Shown: piece by piece, positions 27,361 to 36,467 of the stretch
How the letters are laid out: the number at the start of each line of letters is the position of its first letter
Numbering within the stretch: the stretch's first letter is position 1
NCBI RefSeq assembly: GCF_019711535.1
Contig: NZ_JAIGNP010000001.1
Span: forward strand, 744,001-808,000
Direction of reading: 5' to 3'
Length of the DNA stretch: 64,000 nt
DNA from: Qipengyuania aestuarii
GTDB lineage: Bacteria; Pseudomonadota; Alphaproteobacteria; Sphingomonadales; Sphingomonadaceae
The notes under the pieces: model-generated
What the model was told of the DNA's origin: nothing
Database searches by the model: none
Seen by the model: the letters and a program-made list of their open reading frames with translations, nothing else
Position numbers and translations under genes: made by a program

Positions 27361-28074
27361 CTATGCGCCGAATGCGCCATCGATGGTGTGCATGGAACCG
27401 GTGACAAAGCCCGCTTCCGGCCCGGCCAACCAGGAAACCATGCTGGCGACTTCTTCGGGGCGACCGTGGCGCTTGAGAGCCATGAAGCTGTGCATCAGAT
27501 CCTTCATGGGTCCATCGGCAGGGTTGGCATCGGTATCGATTGGTCCGGGCTGAACGACATTGATCGTGATGCCGCGCGGGCCGAAATCGCGTGAAAGTCC
27601 ACGCGCCATGCCCTGCAGCGCCGATTTGCTCAATGCGTAAGACGCCATGCCAGGGAGTGGCATGCGGTCACCATTGACCGATCCGATGACGATAATTCTT
27701 CCGCCGTCAGGCATGTTACGCGCCGCCTCGACCGAAGCGTGATAAGGTGCGTGCACATTGACTCGAAACAGCCGGTCGATTTCGTCGGGGTCCTGTTCCA
27801 ACGCATCACCGAAAATCGCGAAACCAGAATTCACAATCAATATGTCGAGCGGACCACTTTCGCGAACGCGGGCGATGACTGCATCGCGATCGGCGCTATC
27901 GGTCTTGACTGCCGTGCTCCCCGTTTCTGCCGCTAATGCCTCTGCCGCTTCCTGCGAACCGAAATAGGTAAAGATTACCTGCGCACCCTGCGCGGCAAAG
28001 CGCCGCACAATCGCCGCCCCGATGCCCCGACTTCCGCCGAGCACCAGTACCGTTTTTCCTTTTGATATACCCAC
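27361..28074 (-). CDS. SDR family oxidoreductase
   Basis: A classical short-chain dehydrogenase/reductase of 237 residues. The cofactor loop is VLGGSRGIGAAI (GxxxGxG), VNSGFA replaces the usual NNAG, and the catalytic Ser, Tyr and Lys lie in VIGSVNGD and MASYALSKSAL (YxxxK). The family commonly reduces ketones or acts on fatty or aromatic intermediates. The start is GTG 28074 behind AGGAAAA. It is divergent from a TetR-family gene with a palindrome between them, so the TetR protein probably controls it. Confidence 0.92.
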   Translation of the reverse strand: MGISKGKTVLVLGGSRGIGAAIVRRFAAQGAQVIFTYFGSQEAAEALAAETGSTAVKTDSADRDAVIARVRESGPLDILIVNSGFAIFGDALEQDPDEIDRLFRVNVHAPYHASVEAARNMPDGGRIIVIGSVNGDRMPLPGMASYALSKSALQGMARGLSRDFGPRGITINVVQPGPIDTDANPADGPMKDLMHSFMALKRHGRPEEVASMVSWLAGPEAGFVTGSMHTIDGAFGA

Positions 28075-28092
28075 GATGTTTTCCTTGAGATA

Positions 28093-28114
28093 TTATGTAA
28101 GGGTCCCTACATAA
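28093..28114. promoter_or_regulatory. Palindromic operator, probable TetR-family binding site
   Basis: Perfect 7-bp arms TTATGTA (28093-28099) and TACATAA (28108-28114) enclose an 8-bp centre with an additional GG/CC match. It lies 18 bp before the SDR start and 35 bp before the TetR start, so one dimer or dimer pair could shut both divergent promoters. Confidence 0.7.
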
Positions 28115-28149
28115 ATTTCAGAACGGCCGCTTCAAGGATTTATATAGCT

Positions 28150-28740
28150 TTGACTACAAAAATATCTCGCGCACGAGGTCGTCCTCGCACCTTCCAAATC
28201 GATCAGGCAATCGAGACGGCCCAGAGGCTATTCCATGCGCGTGGATATGATGCGGTGAGCGTAGGCGACATCACCGAGGCGCTGAGTATCAGCCCGCCCA
28301 GCTTCTATGCCGCTTTCGGTAGCAAGGCGGGGCTCTACGCCCGCGTCCTGGAGCGCTATCAAGATACGGCGGCCATTCCGCTCCATAGCTTGCTGCGAGC
28401 AGATCGCTCCGTCGCGGAATGTCTCGAGGACGTTCTTGCGGAAGCGGCCCGATTCTACGCGGCCAAGCAGAACGCTGCCGGATGCCTCGTGGTTGAAGGG
28501 ACCCGATGTATTGACGGCGAGGCGCGAGAAGCCGCGCGTACGTACAATCTTGCTGCAGAAGATGTGATCCGCAATTACATCTCGAAACGTCATCCTAGCG
28601 AAGCGGATCGATTGACGGATTTTGTGGCGACGACGATGTTCGGTCTGTCTGCCAAGGCCCGAAACGGGCACACCCTCGACCAACTACTTGCAACCGCGCG
28701 AATAGCCGGAGCAGCAATCAGGTCCCTGTTATCCGACTGA
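28150..28740 (+). CDS. TetR/AcrR family transcriptional regulator
   Basis: A 196-residue one-component repressor. The N-terminal helix-turn-helix is typical: RTFQIDQAIETAQRLFHARGYDAVSVGDITEALSISPPSFYAAFGSKAGLY (in continuous family order), with the recognition helix near SPPSFYAAFGSK. The C-terminal half is an all-helical ligand/dimer domain resembling TetR_C members fused after YxxAFGSK-type regulators. The start is TTG 28150; no ATG or GTG fits the family N-terminus. It is divergent from the SDR gene around a palindrome, so autorepression and control of the SDR gene are likely. Confidence 0.9.
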   Translation: MTTKISRARGRPRTFQIDQAIETAQRLFHARGYDAVSVGDITEALSISPPSFYAAFGSKAGLYARVLERYQDTAAIPLHSLLRADRSVAECLEDVLAEAARFYAAKQNAAGCLVVEGTRCIDGEAREAARTYNLAAEDVIRNYISKRHPSEADRLTDFVATTMFGLSAKARNGHTLDQLLATARIAGAAIRSLLSD

Positions 28741-28757
28741 ATCGCGATTGAGGAAAT

Positions 28758-30725
28758 TCATCCCCCGGCGTGGTAGAAATCGTAGATCTGCTGCGCCACC
28801 CCTGCACTGATGCCGGGGGCGCGTTTGAGGTCGTCCAGCGCCGCCGCCCGCACTTTTCCTGCCGTTCCGAAATGCAGCAGCAGGGCGCGCTTGCGTGACG
28901 GGCCGATGCCGGGGATCTCATCGAGCGGTGAAGCGGTGATGGCGCGGCTGCGCTTGGCGCGGTGCGCGCCGATGGCATAGCGGTGGACTTCGTCGCGCAG
29001 GGTCTGGAGATAGAACAGGAGCTGCGAATTGACCGGCAGGGTCTTCTCGCGCCCGTCGGGGAAGTGGAACACCTCGCGCCCTTCGCGGCCGTGATGCGGG
29101 CCCTTGGCGATGCCGATGACCGGCACATCCTCGGCAATGCCCAGATCCTGCAGCACGCGCATAACCGATGAGACCTGCCCCTTGCCGCCATCGATCAGCA
29201 GCAGGTCGGGCCAGATCGCTTCGTGGCCCTTGCCGCCTTGGGCGCCCTCGTCGGCGCGCTCTGTTTCGGCCAGCTTGCGGAAGCGGCGTTCCATGACTTC
29301 GCGCATCATGCCGAAATCGTCATTGGTCTGCGCGGACTTGATGTTGAACTTGCGGTACTGGCCCTTCTCGAACCCTTCGGGGCTGGCGACGACCATGGCG
29401 CCCAGCGCCTTGTCGCCCTGGATATGGCTGTTGTCGTAAATCTCGATGCGCTGGGGGACTTCCTCCAGCTCGAGGAAATCCGCCAGTTCGCGCAGCCGCT
29501 GCGCCTTGGTGCCGGTTTCGGCCAACCGCCGTTCGAGCGATTCCACCGCATTGCGCTGTGCCTGCTGCATCAGCTTGCGCCGGTCGCCTCGCTGGGGGAT
29601 CGAGATGGCGACAGCATGGCCCGCCTTTTCCGCCAGCGCTTCGGCGATCAGCTCCTGTTCGGCGAGGTCCTGGTCGACCAGGATGGTGCGCGGCGGCGGG
29701 ACTTCCTCGTAGAATTGGAGCAGCACGTCGGACAGCACCTCGTCATGCTCCAGATCGCCGGTGTTCTTGGGGAAGAAGGCCTTGTGCCCCCAGTTCTGCC
29801 CGCCGCGGATGAAGAAGGCCTGCACGCCGATCTGCCCGCCCTTTGCCGCCAGCGCGAAGACATCGGCATCGCCCACGCCGCTGGCGTTGATGGCTTGGCT
29901 GCCCTGGATGAAGGTCGCCGCGCGCAGCCGGTCGCGCAGGATGGCCGCCGTCTCGAAATCGAGATCCTCCGCGGCCTTGGCCATCTGCTTTTCCATATTG
30001 GCCTGAACCGCGCTGGATTTGCCCGAGAGAAAATCCTTCGCTTCCTGCACGAGGCTGTCATAGCCCGCCTCGTCGATCCGGCCGACACAGGGGGCCGAAC
30101 AGCGCTTGATCTGGTAGAGCAGGCAGGGCCGGTCGCGATTGTTGAAGAAACTGTCGGTGCAGGACCGCAGCAGGAACAGTTTCTGCAGCGCATTCAGCGT
30201 CTTGTTGACCGATCCGGCGCTGGCGAAGGGGCCGTAGTAATTGCCCTTGGCCCGCCGCGCGCCGCGATGTTTCTGGATCCGCGGAAAGGCATGGTCGGCG
30301 CGCAGCAGGATGAAAGGAAAGCTCTTGTCGTCGCGCAGCAGCACATTGAATGGCGGTCGGTAGCGCTTGATAAGCTGCGCTTCGAGAAGCAGCGCCTCGG
30401 CTTCGGAATTGGTGACCACGATTTCCATCGCGCGGCACTGGCTGACCATGCGCTGGAGCCGGTTGGTCAGCGCCTTGACCTGCGTGTAATTCGCCACGCG
30501 GGCCTTCAGGCTGCGCGCCTTGCCGACATAGAGCACATCGCCGCGCGTATCGAGCATGCGGTAGACGCCGGGCCGCGGCTTCAGCGTCTTCACCGTTTCG
30601 CGGATAGCGTTGATGCCGGTTTCCAGATCGGGCTGCGCGCTGGCCACGGTGTTGGTGGCGCGTTCCTCGTGGAAACGCTCCTTGCCTCGAGGATCGTTGG
30701 GGGAACCGGCTTTCGTGCGCGACAT
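28758..30725 (-). CDS. uvrC: Excinuclease ABC subunit UvrC
   Basis: The nuclease subunit of nucleotide-excision repair that cuts 3' then 5' of the lesion. It has 655 residues. It carries the GIY-YIG domain (PGVYRMLDTRGDVLYVGKA), a UVR motif (MEKQMAKAAEDLDFETAAILRDRL), the RNase-H-like C-terminal nuclease (RIEIYDNSHIQG, LLLIDGGKGQ) and two helix-hairpin-helix motifs (IPGIGPSRKRALL, APGISAGVAQQI). ATG 30725 (MSRTKAG) was chosen over upstream in-frame starts. I saw no GTTC-N7-GTTC box in the 80-bp gap to the divergent permease, so SOS control here is not indicated. Confidence 0.97.
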   Translation of the reverse strand: MSRTKAGSPNDPRGKERFHEERATNTVASAQPDLETGINAIRETVKTLKPRPGVYRMLDTRGDVLYVGKARSLKARVANYTQVKALTNRLQRMVSQCRAMEIVVTNSEAEALLLEAQLIKRYRPPFNVLLRDDKSFPFILLRADHAFPRIQKHRGARRAKGNYYGPFASAGSVNKTLNALQKLFLLRSCTDSFFNNRDRPCLLYQIKRCSAPCVGRIDEAGYDSLVQEAKDFLSGKSSAVQANMEKQMAKAAEDLDFETAAILRDRLRAATFIQGSQAINASGVGDADVFALAAKGGQIGVQAFFIRGGQNWGHKAFFPKNTGDLEHDEVLSDVLLQFYEEVPPPRTILVDQDLAEQELIAEALAEKAGHAVAISIPQRGDRRKLMQQAQRNAVESLERRLAETGTKAQRLRELADFLELEEVPQRIEIYDNSHIQGDKALGAMVVASPEGFEKGQYRKFNIKSAQTNDDFGMMREVMERRFRKLAETERADEGAQGGKGHEAIWPDLLLIDGGKGQVSSVMRVLQDLGIAEDVPVIGIAKGPHHGREGREVFHFPDGREKTLPVNSQLLFYLQTLRDEVHRYAIGAHRAKRSRAITASPLDEIPGIGPSRKRALLLHFGTAGKVRAAALDDLKRAPGISAGVAQQIYDFYHAGG

Positions 30726-30805
30726 GGCGGTGGAGATAGTGCGCAATGCCCGCTTGCGCAAAGGGGCGCTTGTGCAAATCGGCAATTGCCGCCATCTCGC
30801 CGCGC

Positions 30806-32092
30806 ATGACCGCAAAAACTCTTGCTCCGCCGCGCACCATGGGGCTGTTCGGCGCTTCCCTGCTCCCGGTGAACGGGATGATCGGCGCCGGGATCTTCGC
30901 CCTGCCCGCCACGCTGTTTCTGGCCGTGGGCAGCTTCGCGCCCTGGATGATGCTGCTGGGCGGATTGCTGTTCCTGCCGCTGACGCTGACCTTCGCCTGG
31001 CTGGCGGCGCGGTTCGATCATTCGGGCGGGCCGATCCTGTATGGCGAGGCGGCCTTCGGGCGGTTCGTGGGCTTCCAGGCCGGCTGGGCCCGCTATGCCA
31101 GCGCGATCGTGACTGTCGCGGCGAACACGCATGTCATGGTGTCCTATCTCGCCACGCTCTATCCCGTGCTCGACGGGCCGGTGCTGCGCCCGCTGCTGGT
31201 GGCGGGTTTCATCGGCTTCATCACCATCGTGAACCTGTTCAGCCTGCGCAGTTCGGTCACCACGCTGAGCGCGCTGACGGCAGTGAAGATCCTGCCGCTC
31301 TTCGCGCTGATCGCCGCCGGGCTGTTCGGCGGCCAGCCCGAGATGGGCCTCGTGCTGCCCGAATTTTCCGACGCCGAAAGCGTGGTGCTGCTGACCTATT
31401 ACGCCTTTATCGGTTTCGAATATGTCGTGCTGCCCGCCGGTGAGATGAAGAACCCCAAGCGCGACGTGCCGCTGGCGCTGATAGCGATGCTGGCGGCAGT
31501 GACGCTGCTCTACATGCTGGTGATCTGGGCCTATATCGGCATCGCCCCTGCAGCGAGCGCGGATGCGGAGAACCCGCTGGCGATCGCGGCGCAGGATGCC
31601 ATGGGATCGGTCGGTGCGATCGCCATCGTGATCGCGGCAGCGTTCAGCATCGGGGCGAACAATTTTGCCGGCGGCATCAGCCTGCCGCGCATGACCTATG
31701 GCATGGCCGAAAGGGGCATGTTGCCGCGGTGGTTCATGCAGGTTTCGCCCAAGCTGGAAACCCCGGTCAATTCGATCCTTTTCTACGGCGCGGCAAGCAT
31801 CGCCTTCGGCCTGTGGGAAGGCTTCATGGTGCTGGCGCTGGCAGGGACGCTGACGCGGCTGCTGACCTATCTCGTCGCGGCTTTCGCGCTGCCGGTGATC
31901 GAAAAGCGCGACGGCGGCATCAATCTGCTTCACGGCTTTGTTTCGATCCTGACCGTGATCAGCACGATCTGGGTCGGCACCCATGCGGATGAACAGAGCT
32001 GGCTCGTCTTCGGCGAGCTCGTCGCCGCCGGGACGCTGCTTTACTTCATTGCCCGGCAAGAACGCCCGGTAGAGCCGCTTTCCGTCCAGTAA
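30806..32092 (+). CDS. APC family amino-acid permease
   Basis: An integral membrane transporter of 428 residues with about 12 hydrophobic helices. The APC signature is NGMIGAGIFALPATLFLAVG in helix 1, and YYAFIGFEYVVLPAGEMKNPKRDVPLAL in helix 6 and the following loop (continuous but listed as a family landmark). Later comes GANNFAGGISLPRMTYGMAERGMLP. Substrate is likely an amino acid or polyamine, not resolvable here. ATG 30806 begins the family-like N-terminus. It shares one base with the next start (TAATG), so the flavoprotein downstream is co-translated. Confidence 0.9.
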   Translation: MTAKTLAPPRTMGLFGASLLPVNGMIGAGIFALPATLFLAVGSFAPWMMLLGGLLFLPLTLTFAWLAARFDHSGGPILYGEAAFGRFVGFQAGWARYASAIVTVAANTHVMVSYLATLYPVLDGPVLRPLLVAGFIGFITIVNLFSLRSSVTTLSALTAVKILPLFALIAAGLFGGQPEMGLVLPEFSDAESVVLLTYYAFIGFEYVVLPAGEMKNPKRDVPLALIAMLAAVTLLYMLVIWAYIGIAPAASADAENPLAIAAQDAMGSVGAIAIVIAAAFSIGANNFAGGISLPRMTYGMAERGMLPRWFMQVSPKLETPVNSILFYGAASIAFGLWEGFMVLALAGTLTRLLTYLVAAFALPVIEKRDGGINLLHGFVSILTVISTIWVGTHADEQSWLVFGELVAAGTLLYFIARQERPVEPLSVQ

Positions 32093-33276
32093 TGGCCGAT
32101 TACGACGCGATAATCTTGGGCGCCGGTGCGGCGGGCCTGATGTGTGCCGGGCGCGCAGGCCAGCTGGGCAAGCGCGTGCTGGTGCTGGAAAAGGCCGAAA
32201 AGCCGGGCAAGAAAATCCTGATCTCCGGAGGCGGCAGGTGCAATTTCACCAATATCGGCGCAGGTCCGGCCAATTATTTGTCGAGCAATCCCCATTTCGC
32301 AAAGTCCGCGCTTGCCCGCTACACACCGCGCGATTTCCTCGAACTGGTCGAGAGCTACGGCATCGCCTGGCACGAAAAAACGCTGGGCCAGCTGTTCTGC
32401 GACGGGTCCTCGAAGCAGATCGTCGAGATGCTGCTGGAGGAATGCGCAAAAGGCAAAGTCGAAGTGCGCTGCAATACCGAAGTAAACGCAGTCGAGCATG
32501 AGGACAGGCGCTTTGCCGTCATGGCCGGTGGGCAAATCGTAACGGCGACCAGCCTCGTCATCGCCACCGGAGGTCCTTCGATCCCCAAAATGGGCGCTAC
32601 CGGCTTTGCGTATGATCTAGCGCGGCAGTTCGGCCTCAAGGTCGTCGAGCCGCGCCCCGCCCTCGTCCCATTGACCCTCGGCGGAGAGGAATTGCTGTTC
32701 CGCGAGATATCGGGCGTCTCCGCCCCGGTCGTGGCCAGTGCGGGCAAGGCGCGCTTCCCGGAAGCGGCACTCTTCACCCATCGCGGCCTGTCGGGGCCGT
32801 CCATTCTGCAGGTCTCATCCTACTGGAAGCCGGGCGAGGAAGTGGCGGTCGATTTCCTGCCGGATAACAACGGCGACTGGCTGCTCGACCGGAAACGGGA
32901 AACGCCCCGCGCCACGCTGCGCTCGATCCTGCGCGAGGCCCTGCCCGACCGGCTGGCCGATATCCTTGCCGAAAAGCTGGGGGTCGAAACCGAACTCGGC
33001 AATGCGAGCGACAAGGCGCTGCGGGCGGCGCAGGAGCGGCTTTCGCGCTGGAGCTTCCGCCCGTCCGGAACCGAAGGCTTTGCCAAGGCCGAGGTGACCG
33101 TAGGCGGCATTTCAACCTCGGCGCTGTCCTCGAAAACCCTCGAAGCCAAATCCGTACCCGGCCTCTACGCCATTGGCGAGGCGGTGGACGTGACCGGCTG
33201 GCTCGGCGGCTACAATTTCCAGTGGGCCTGGGCCAGCGGCGTGGCGGCGGGCGAATCCATCGCCGCCACAGCCTGA
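32092..33276 (+). CDS. BaiN/HI0933-like FAD-dependent oxidoreductase
   Basis: A 394-residue flavoprotein of the HI0933/BaiN (YhiN) group. The FAD-binding dinucleotide loop is ILGAGAAGLMCAGRAG, followed by KKILISGGGRCNFTN, the landmark of this family. The C-terminal FAD block is GLYAIGEAVDVTGWLGGYNFQWAWASG. Members are annotated as NAD(P)/FAD-dependent oxidoreductases or aminoacetone oxidases; physiological substrate is unknown. It is coupled to the APC permease by TAATG. The stop lies 7 bp from the end of the convergent TonB-receptor gene. Confidence 0.93.
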   Translation: MADYDAIILGAGAAGLMCAGRAGQLGKRVLVLEKAEKPGKKILISGGGRCNFTNIGAGPANYLSSNPHFAKSALARYTPRDFLELVESYGIAWHEKTLGQLFCDGSSKQIVEMLLEECAKGKVEVRCNTEVNAVEHEDRRFAVMAGGQIVTATSLVIATGGPSIPKMGATGFAYDLARQFGLKVVEPRPALVPLTLGGEELLFREISGVSAPVVASAGKARFPEAALFTHRGLSGPSILQVSSYWKPGEEVAVDFLPDNNGDWLLDRKRETPRATLRSILREALPDRLADILAEKLGVETELGNASDKALRAAQERLSRWSFRPSGTEGFAKAEVTVGGISTSALSSKTLEAKSVPGLYAIGEAVDVTGWLGGYNFQWAWASGVAAGESIAATA

Positions 33277-33283
33277 TCCTGCC

Positions 33284-36004
33284 CTAGAACGCCTTGCGGA
33301 TATCGATACCGAGGTAACGCCCGGTCGGGTCGATCCGGAAGGGTTCATAGGCGGTAGGCACATCGCCATTCTCATCGGTCACCCGGCGCCGCGCATCGAA
33401 GACATTGTCCGCCACCAGCGATACACGCAAACCATCCAGCCAGCCGTCTTCCTTCTCGAACACTTCTCCGAGGTTTGCGAACAGGCGCAGGTCGAAAGTG
33501 GCAAGATCAGAGAAGAAGAGATCGCTCGATCCCGGGAAATCGCCGCCGCGCAGGACCGCATCCCCGACATATTGGCCCGACAGGCGCAAGCCGTAGCCCT
33601 GCCAGAAAATACCGCCTTGGAAGCGAGAAGTATTGCGTGGCAGGGCGCCACCACCCAGCACGAGACCATCGAGCTGGTCGAATAACGGGCCATCCTGTGA
33701 CAGCAGTACCTCATTCTCCAGAGTGACGTCGTGGCTCAAGCTGAGGAAGTAGCGCGCGCGATTGTCCTCGCGTTCTCCACCGCCAAACATCGCACCTCGA
33801 CCGCCAGCGCCTCGCGGCTGGCTAGTCGGCGCGTTCTGGTCGCCTGAAGCGCTGCACATACGTTCACGAAGCGCTGCCAGCTTTTCCGCATCGATCTCCC
33901 CATTCTCGTTTCTGAGCCGGGCGAGCATCTCTTCGGGCAGGCTATCGAGTTCTGGCGGATCGGCGCAGATCGCGGCGCGCATAGCCGCGAAACGCTCACC
34001 CGTCTTTTCGGCTTCCGCACCACAAAACCGTGCCCGGGCTGCGGTGATCTTTTCGGGATCGGGATTACCGTTTTCGTCGAGCAGACGTGCGCGGAACATG
34101 TCAGGAAGTTGGGACAGGTCAGGAGTGCCACCTTCGGGCGTTTCGCAAAAGACTTTGCGAATGGCCTCCATGCGTGATGGATCGAAGCCGCCCGTCGGCG
34201 CGCTGTTGCTTTGCACGCGGGCCCTATCGCCACTCGCGGCAGGTTGCGGCTCTTTTCCAATTTGACCACGGGTATTCAGCCCGAAGGAAAGGATCCGGCT
34301 GCGGGTTTGGTAAAGCGTGAGCGGGCGGCGATCGATCGCTAGCAGTTCACCGGCATCATCGCGGCTTACCCGATCGGGAAAGGCCTGTTCGAAAGCCGAA
34401 CTGAAGCCCGGTGACGAGGTAACGTCGCGCGATCGATTGATGCCGTAATCAACATTGAAGCGCGTGTTCTCCCAGAAGGGAAGCTCCCAATTAGCGCTAA
34501 ATTTCCAGTCGGATTGTGTTTCTTCCTGCAAATCCGGGTTCCCGCCTGTGATCACCGTCGCCAAAACGGTCTGACCGGTGCGGTAATCGAACACGGTGGA
34601 ATTGAGCTCGTCGATGCGTGGGCTGCCAAGATTTGTCAGTGACGGCGCGACTTCACGCCAGATCCGCGTGCCGCTCAGACTCAAATTTTCGAACGGCGAC
34701 CAGTTGACACCCAAGGACCAGTTGGCAAGCGTGCCGAAGTCAGAAAGATCGTCCACTCCAGCAGTCGCTGTCAGGCCGATATCCCCAATCGCACCGAGTG
34801 GATCGCCCCTTCGCGCAACCGGAAGGTTGACCGTCAGCCCTGCGCCGAGGCGGCGACGCGACAAACCCAGATCGGCGTCACTACGCGTGTCTTCGCTTTC
34901 GATCCGGTTCCAGTCCAGATTGAGGTCAAGCGTGGTGCTGAGTTCTCCGGCAGGTAATTCAAGCGGGAAGCCGTTGAGGGTTAGTTTGTTCGCCGTCGTG
35001 TAATTGCGACTACGTGCTGTGTCGAAACCACTTGCGTCGTTGCGGTCGATCTCGGTCAATCCCCGCGCGTAGTTATTGTCGCTGGTGAACGTCGCAATCC
35101 AGTCGCCGAGTGGCTTGTTGATACTCAGCCCTGCCGACACGCTGTCAGTGTTGCCGCGCCGTTCGAGCGGGGTGGTCCCGTCAATCGCAAGGCCCGACAG
35201 GCTGCGAGTCTCATCATGTTCGAAGGTGCCGTTGAGATTGAATGACGTGCCGCTTTCGATGAAGGCACGGGCATAATTGGCATCCGCCTGAAAGCCGAAC
35301 GTATCGGAGATCAGGCTGCGGAAAGGCGCTTCTTCTGCAGAACGGGCAGGCGTGACATCGCGTTCGGCTTCGGTCAGCAGGCTGCGGTCTTCCGCTTCCA
35401 CGCTGATGTTGAGCCGGCCCTTCTCGCCGATCCTGAGCCAGGTCGCTTCCTGTTCGTTGCGCGAATATCCGCCGATACCGGGCTGTTCGTATTCGACTTC
35501 TGCGGTCAGGCTCTGGAAATCTGGTTTAAGGATGATATTCACCACGCGCTGGTCGGCAGAATAGCCGAAGCGCTGGGCCACTTCTTCAGGAAACACCTCG
35601 ATCTTGGCAACGGCTTCTGGAGGGTAGCTGCGAAATTCGCGCGAACTCGACACGCGGATCCCATTGAGCAGGAAAACCGGCCGACCTCCACCGCGACCGC
35701 CGCGTGCGCTGCTGCCGGTGGCAGGTTCCAGAGCCTCGAGAAGGTCGGCAATGGAATTGGCACCGAACGCCGCGATGTCGGCTTCGTCATATTCGGCGAT
35801 CGGGGGCTGATCGACAATCAACTGGCCTTTGAGCCTTGTGCCATAGACCACGATATCCCCCTCATCGACGGTAGGTTCGTCGGGAGCAGGCTCCGGAAGC
35901 TGCTGCTCAACGGGCCGTTCCTCCTGCGCTATTGCAGAAGGCACTTGCCATACCCATATGGCAGTAAGCGCTAGAAGCGCAGATTTCCGGGATTTATGGA
36001 TCAT
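33284..36004 (-). CDS. TonB-dependent receptor with cysteine-repeat insert
   Basis: An outer-membrane receptor of 906 residues. The signal peptide ends PSAIAQ. A Pro/Glu-rich linker leads to DIVVYGTRLKGQ and the plug (FGANSIADLLEALEP, RPVFLLNGIRV, AVAKIEVFPEEVAQRFGYSADQRVVNIIL, a continuous landmark given in parts). The barrel ends in RKAF. Residues about 612-717 hold two degenerate repeats with Cys at 620, 661, 680 and 717; each has a helix, an LPxMxxARL turn and ENGxxD followed by AxRxRxC. The insert is followed by a Gly-rich loop (GAGGRGAMFGGGER). It probably sits in an extracellular or periplasmic loop. Substrate is unknown. ATG 36004 starts the signal peptide. Confidence 0.9.
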   Translation of the reverse strand: MIHKSRKSALLALTAIWVWQVPSAIAQEERPVEQQLPEPAPDEPTVDEGDIVVYGTRLKGQLIVDQPPIAEYDEADIAAFGANSIADLLEALEPATGSSARGGRGGGRPVFLLNGIRVSSSREFRSYPPEAVAKIEVFPEEVAQRFGYSADQRVVNIILKPDFQSLTAEVEYEQPGIGGYSRNEQEATWLRIGEKGRLNISVEAEDRSLLTEAERDVTPARSAEEAPFRSLISDTFGFQADANYARAFIESGTSFNLNGTFEHDETRSLSGLAIDGTTPLERRGNTDSVSAGLSINKPLGDWIATFTSDNNYARGLTEIDRNDASGFDTARSRNYTTANKLTLNGFPLELPAGELSTTLDLNLDWNRIESEDTRSDADLGLSRRRLGAGLTVNLPVARRGDPLGAIGDIGLTATAGVDDLSDFGTLANWSLGVNWSPFENLSLSGTRIWREVAPSLTNLGSPRIDELNSTVFDYRTGQTVLATVITGGNPDLQEETQSDWKFSANWELPFWENTRFNVDYGINRSRDVTSSPGFSSAFEQAFPDRVSRDDAGELLAIDRRPLTLYQTRSRILSFGLNTRGQIGKEPQPAASGDRARVQSNSAPTGGFDPSRMEAIRKVFCETPEGGTPDLSQLPDMFRARLLDENGNPDPEKITAARARFCGAEAEKTGERFAAMRAAICADPPELDSLPEEMLARLRNENGEIDAEKLAALRERMCSASGDQNAPTSQPRGAGGRGAMFGGGEREDNRARYFLSLSHDVTLENEVLLSQDGPLFDQLDGLVLGGGALPRNTSRFQGGIFWQGYGLRLSGQYVGDAVLRGGDFPGSSDLFFSDLATFDLRLFANLGEVFEKEDGWLDGLRVSLVADNVFDARRRVTDENGDVPTAYEPFRIDPTGRYLGIDIRKAF

Positions 36005-36202
36005 CAATAACTTCCGATTTCTTGTCGTTGCCCCCTCGCCTCGCCTGATTGACGAACGTCGGGGTCGGCACAAGATGGGTTAGCGTAACATTTCGTCGCA
36101 GCAGGCTTGCACGCGGGTGAATGCCACACTCTTTCCTTTTATCCCGCCTCCCGCTATGGGCGCGCGACACACCTCGACCAACTGCATGACTTAAGGACAC
36201 GA

Positions 36203-36448
36203 ATGGCCAAAGAAGAACTTCTCGAAATGCGCGGGCGCGTTGTGGAACTGTTGCCCAACGCCATGTTCCGCGTCGAGCTCGAGAACGGCCACGAAGTTCT
36301 CGGCCACACTGCCGGCAAGATGCGCAAGAACCGCATCCGCGTGCTGGTGGGTGACGAAGTGCTGTGTGAACTGACGCCTTACGATCTGACCAAGGCGCGC
36401 ATCACCTACCGCTTCATGCCGGGACGCGGCGGACCCGGCCCCCAGTAA
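36203..36448 (+). CDS. infA: Translation initiation factor IF-1
   Basis: An S1/OB-fold factor that binds the 30S A site. The protein has 81 residues: the classical 72-residue core ([26 protein letters not shown] through VELTPYD-like [19 protein letters not shown]) plus a short Gly/Pro-rich tail ([10 protein letters not shown]). ATG 36203 follows AAGGA. The next genes on the strand (maf, an RNase E/G, yacG) are closely packed. Confidence 0.97.
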   Translation: MAKEELLEMRGRVVELLPNAMFRVELENGHEVLGHTAGKMRKNRIRVLVGDEVLCELTPYDLTKARITYRFMPGRGGPGPQ

Positions 36449-36467
36449 CATTCTGCAGTAAGTCAGA

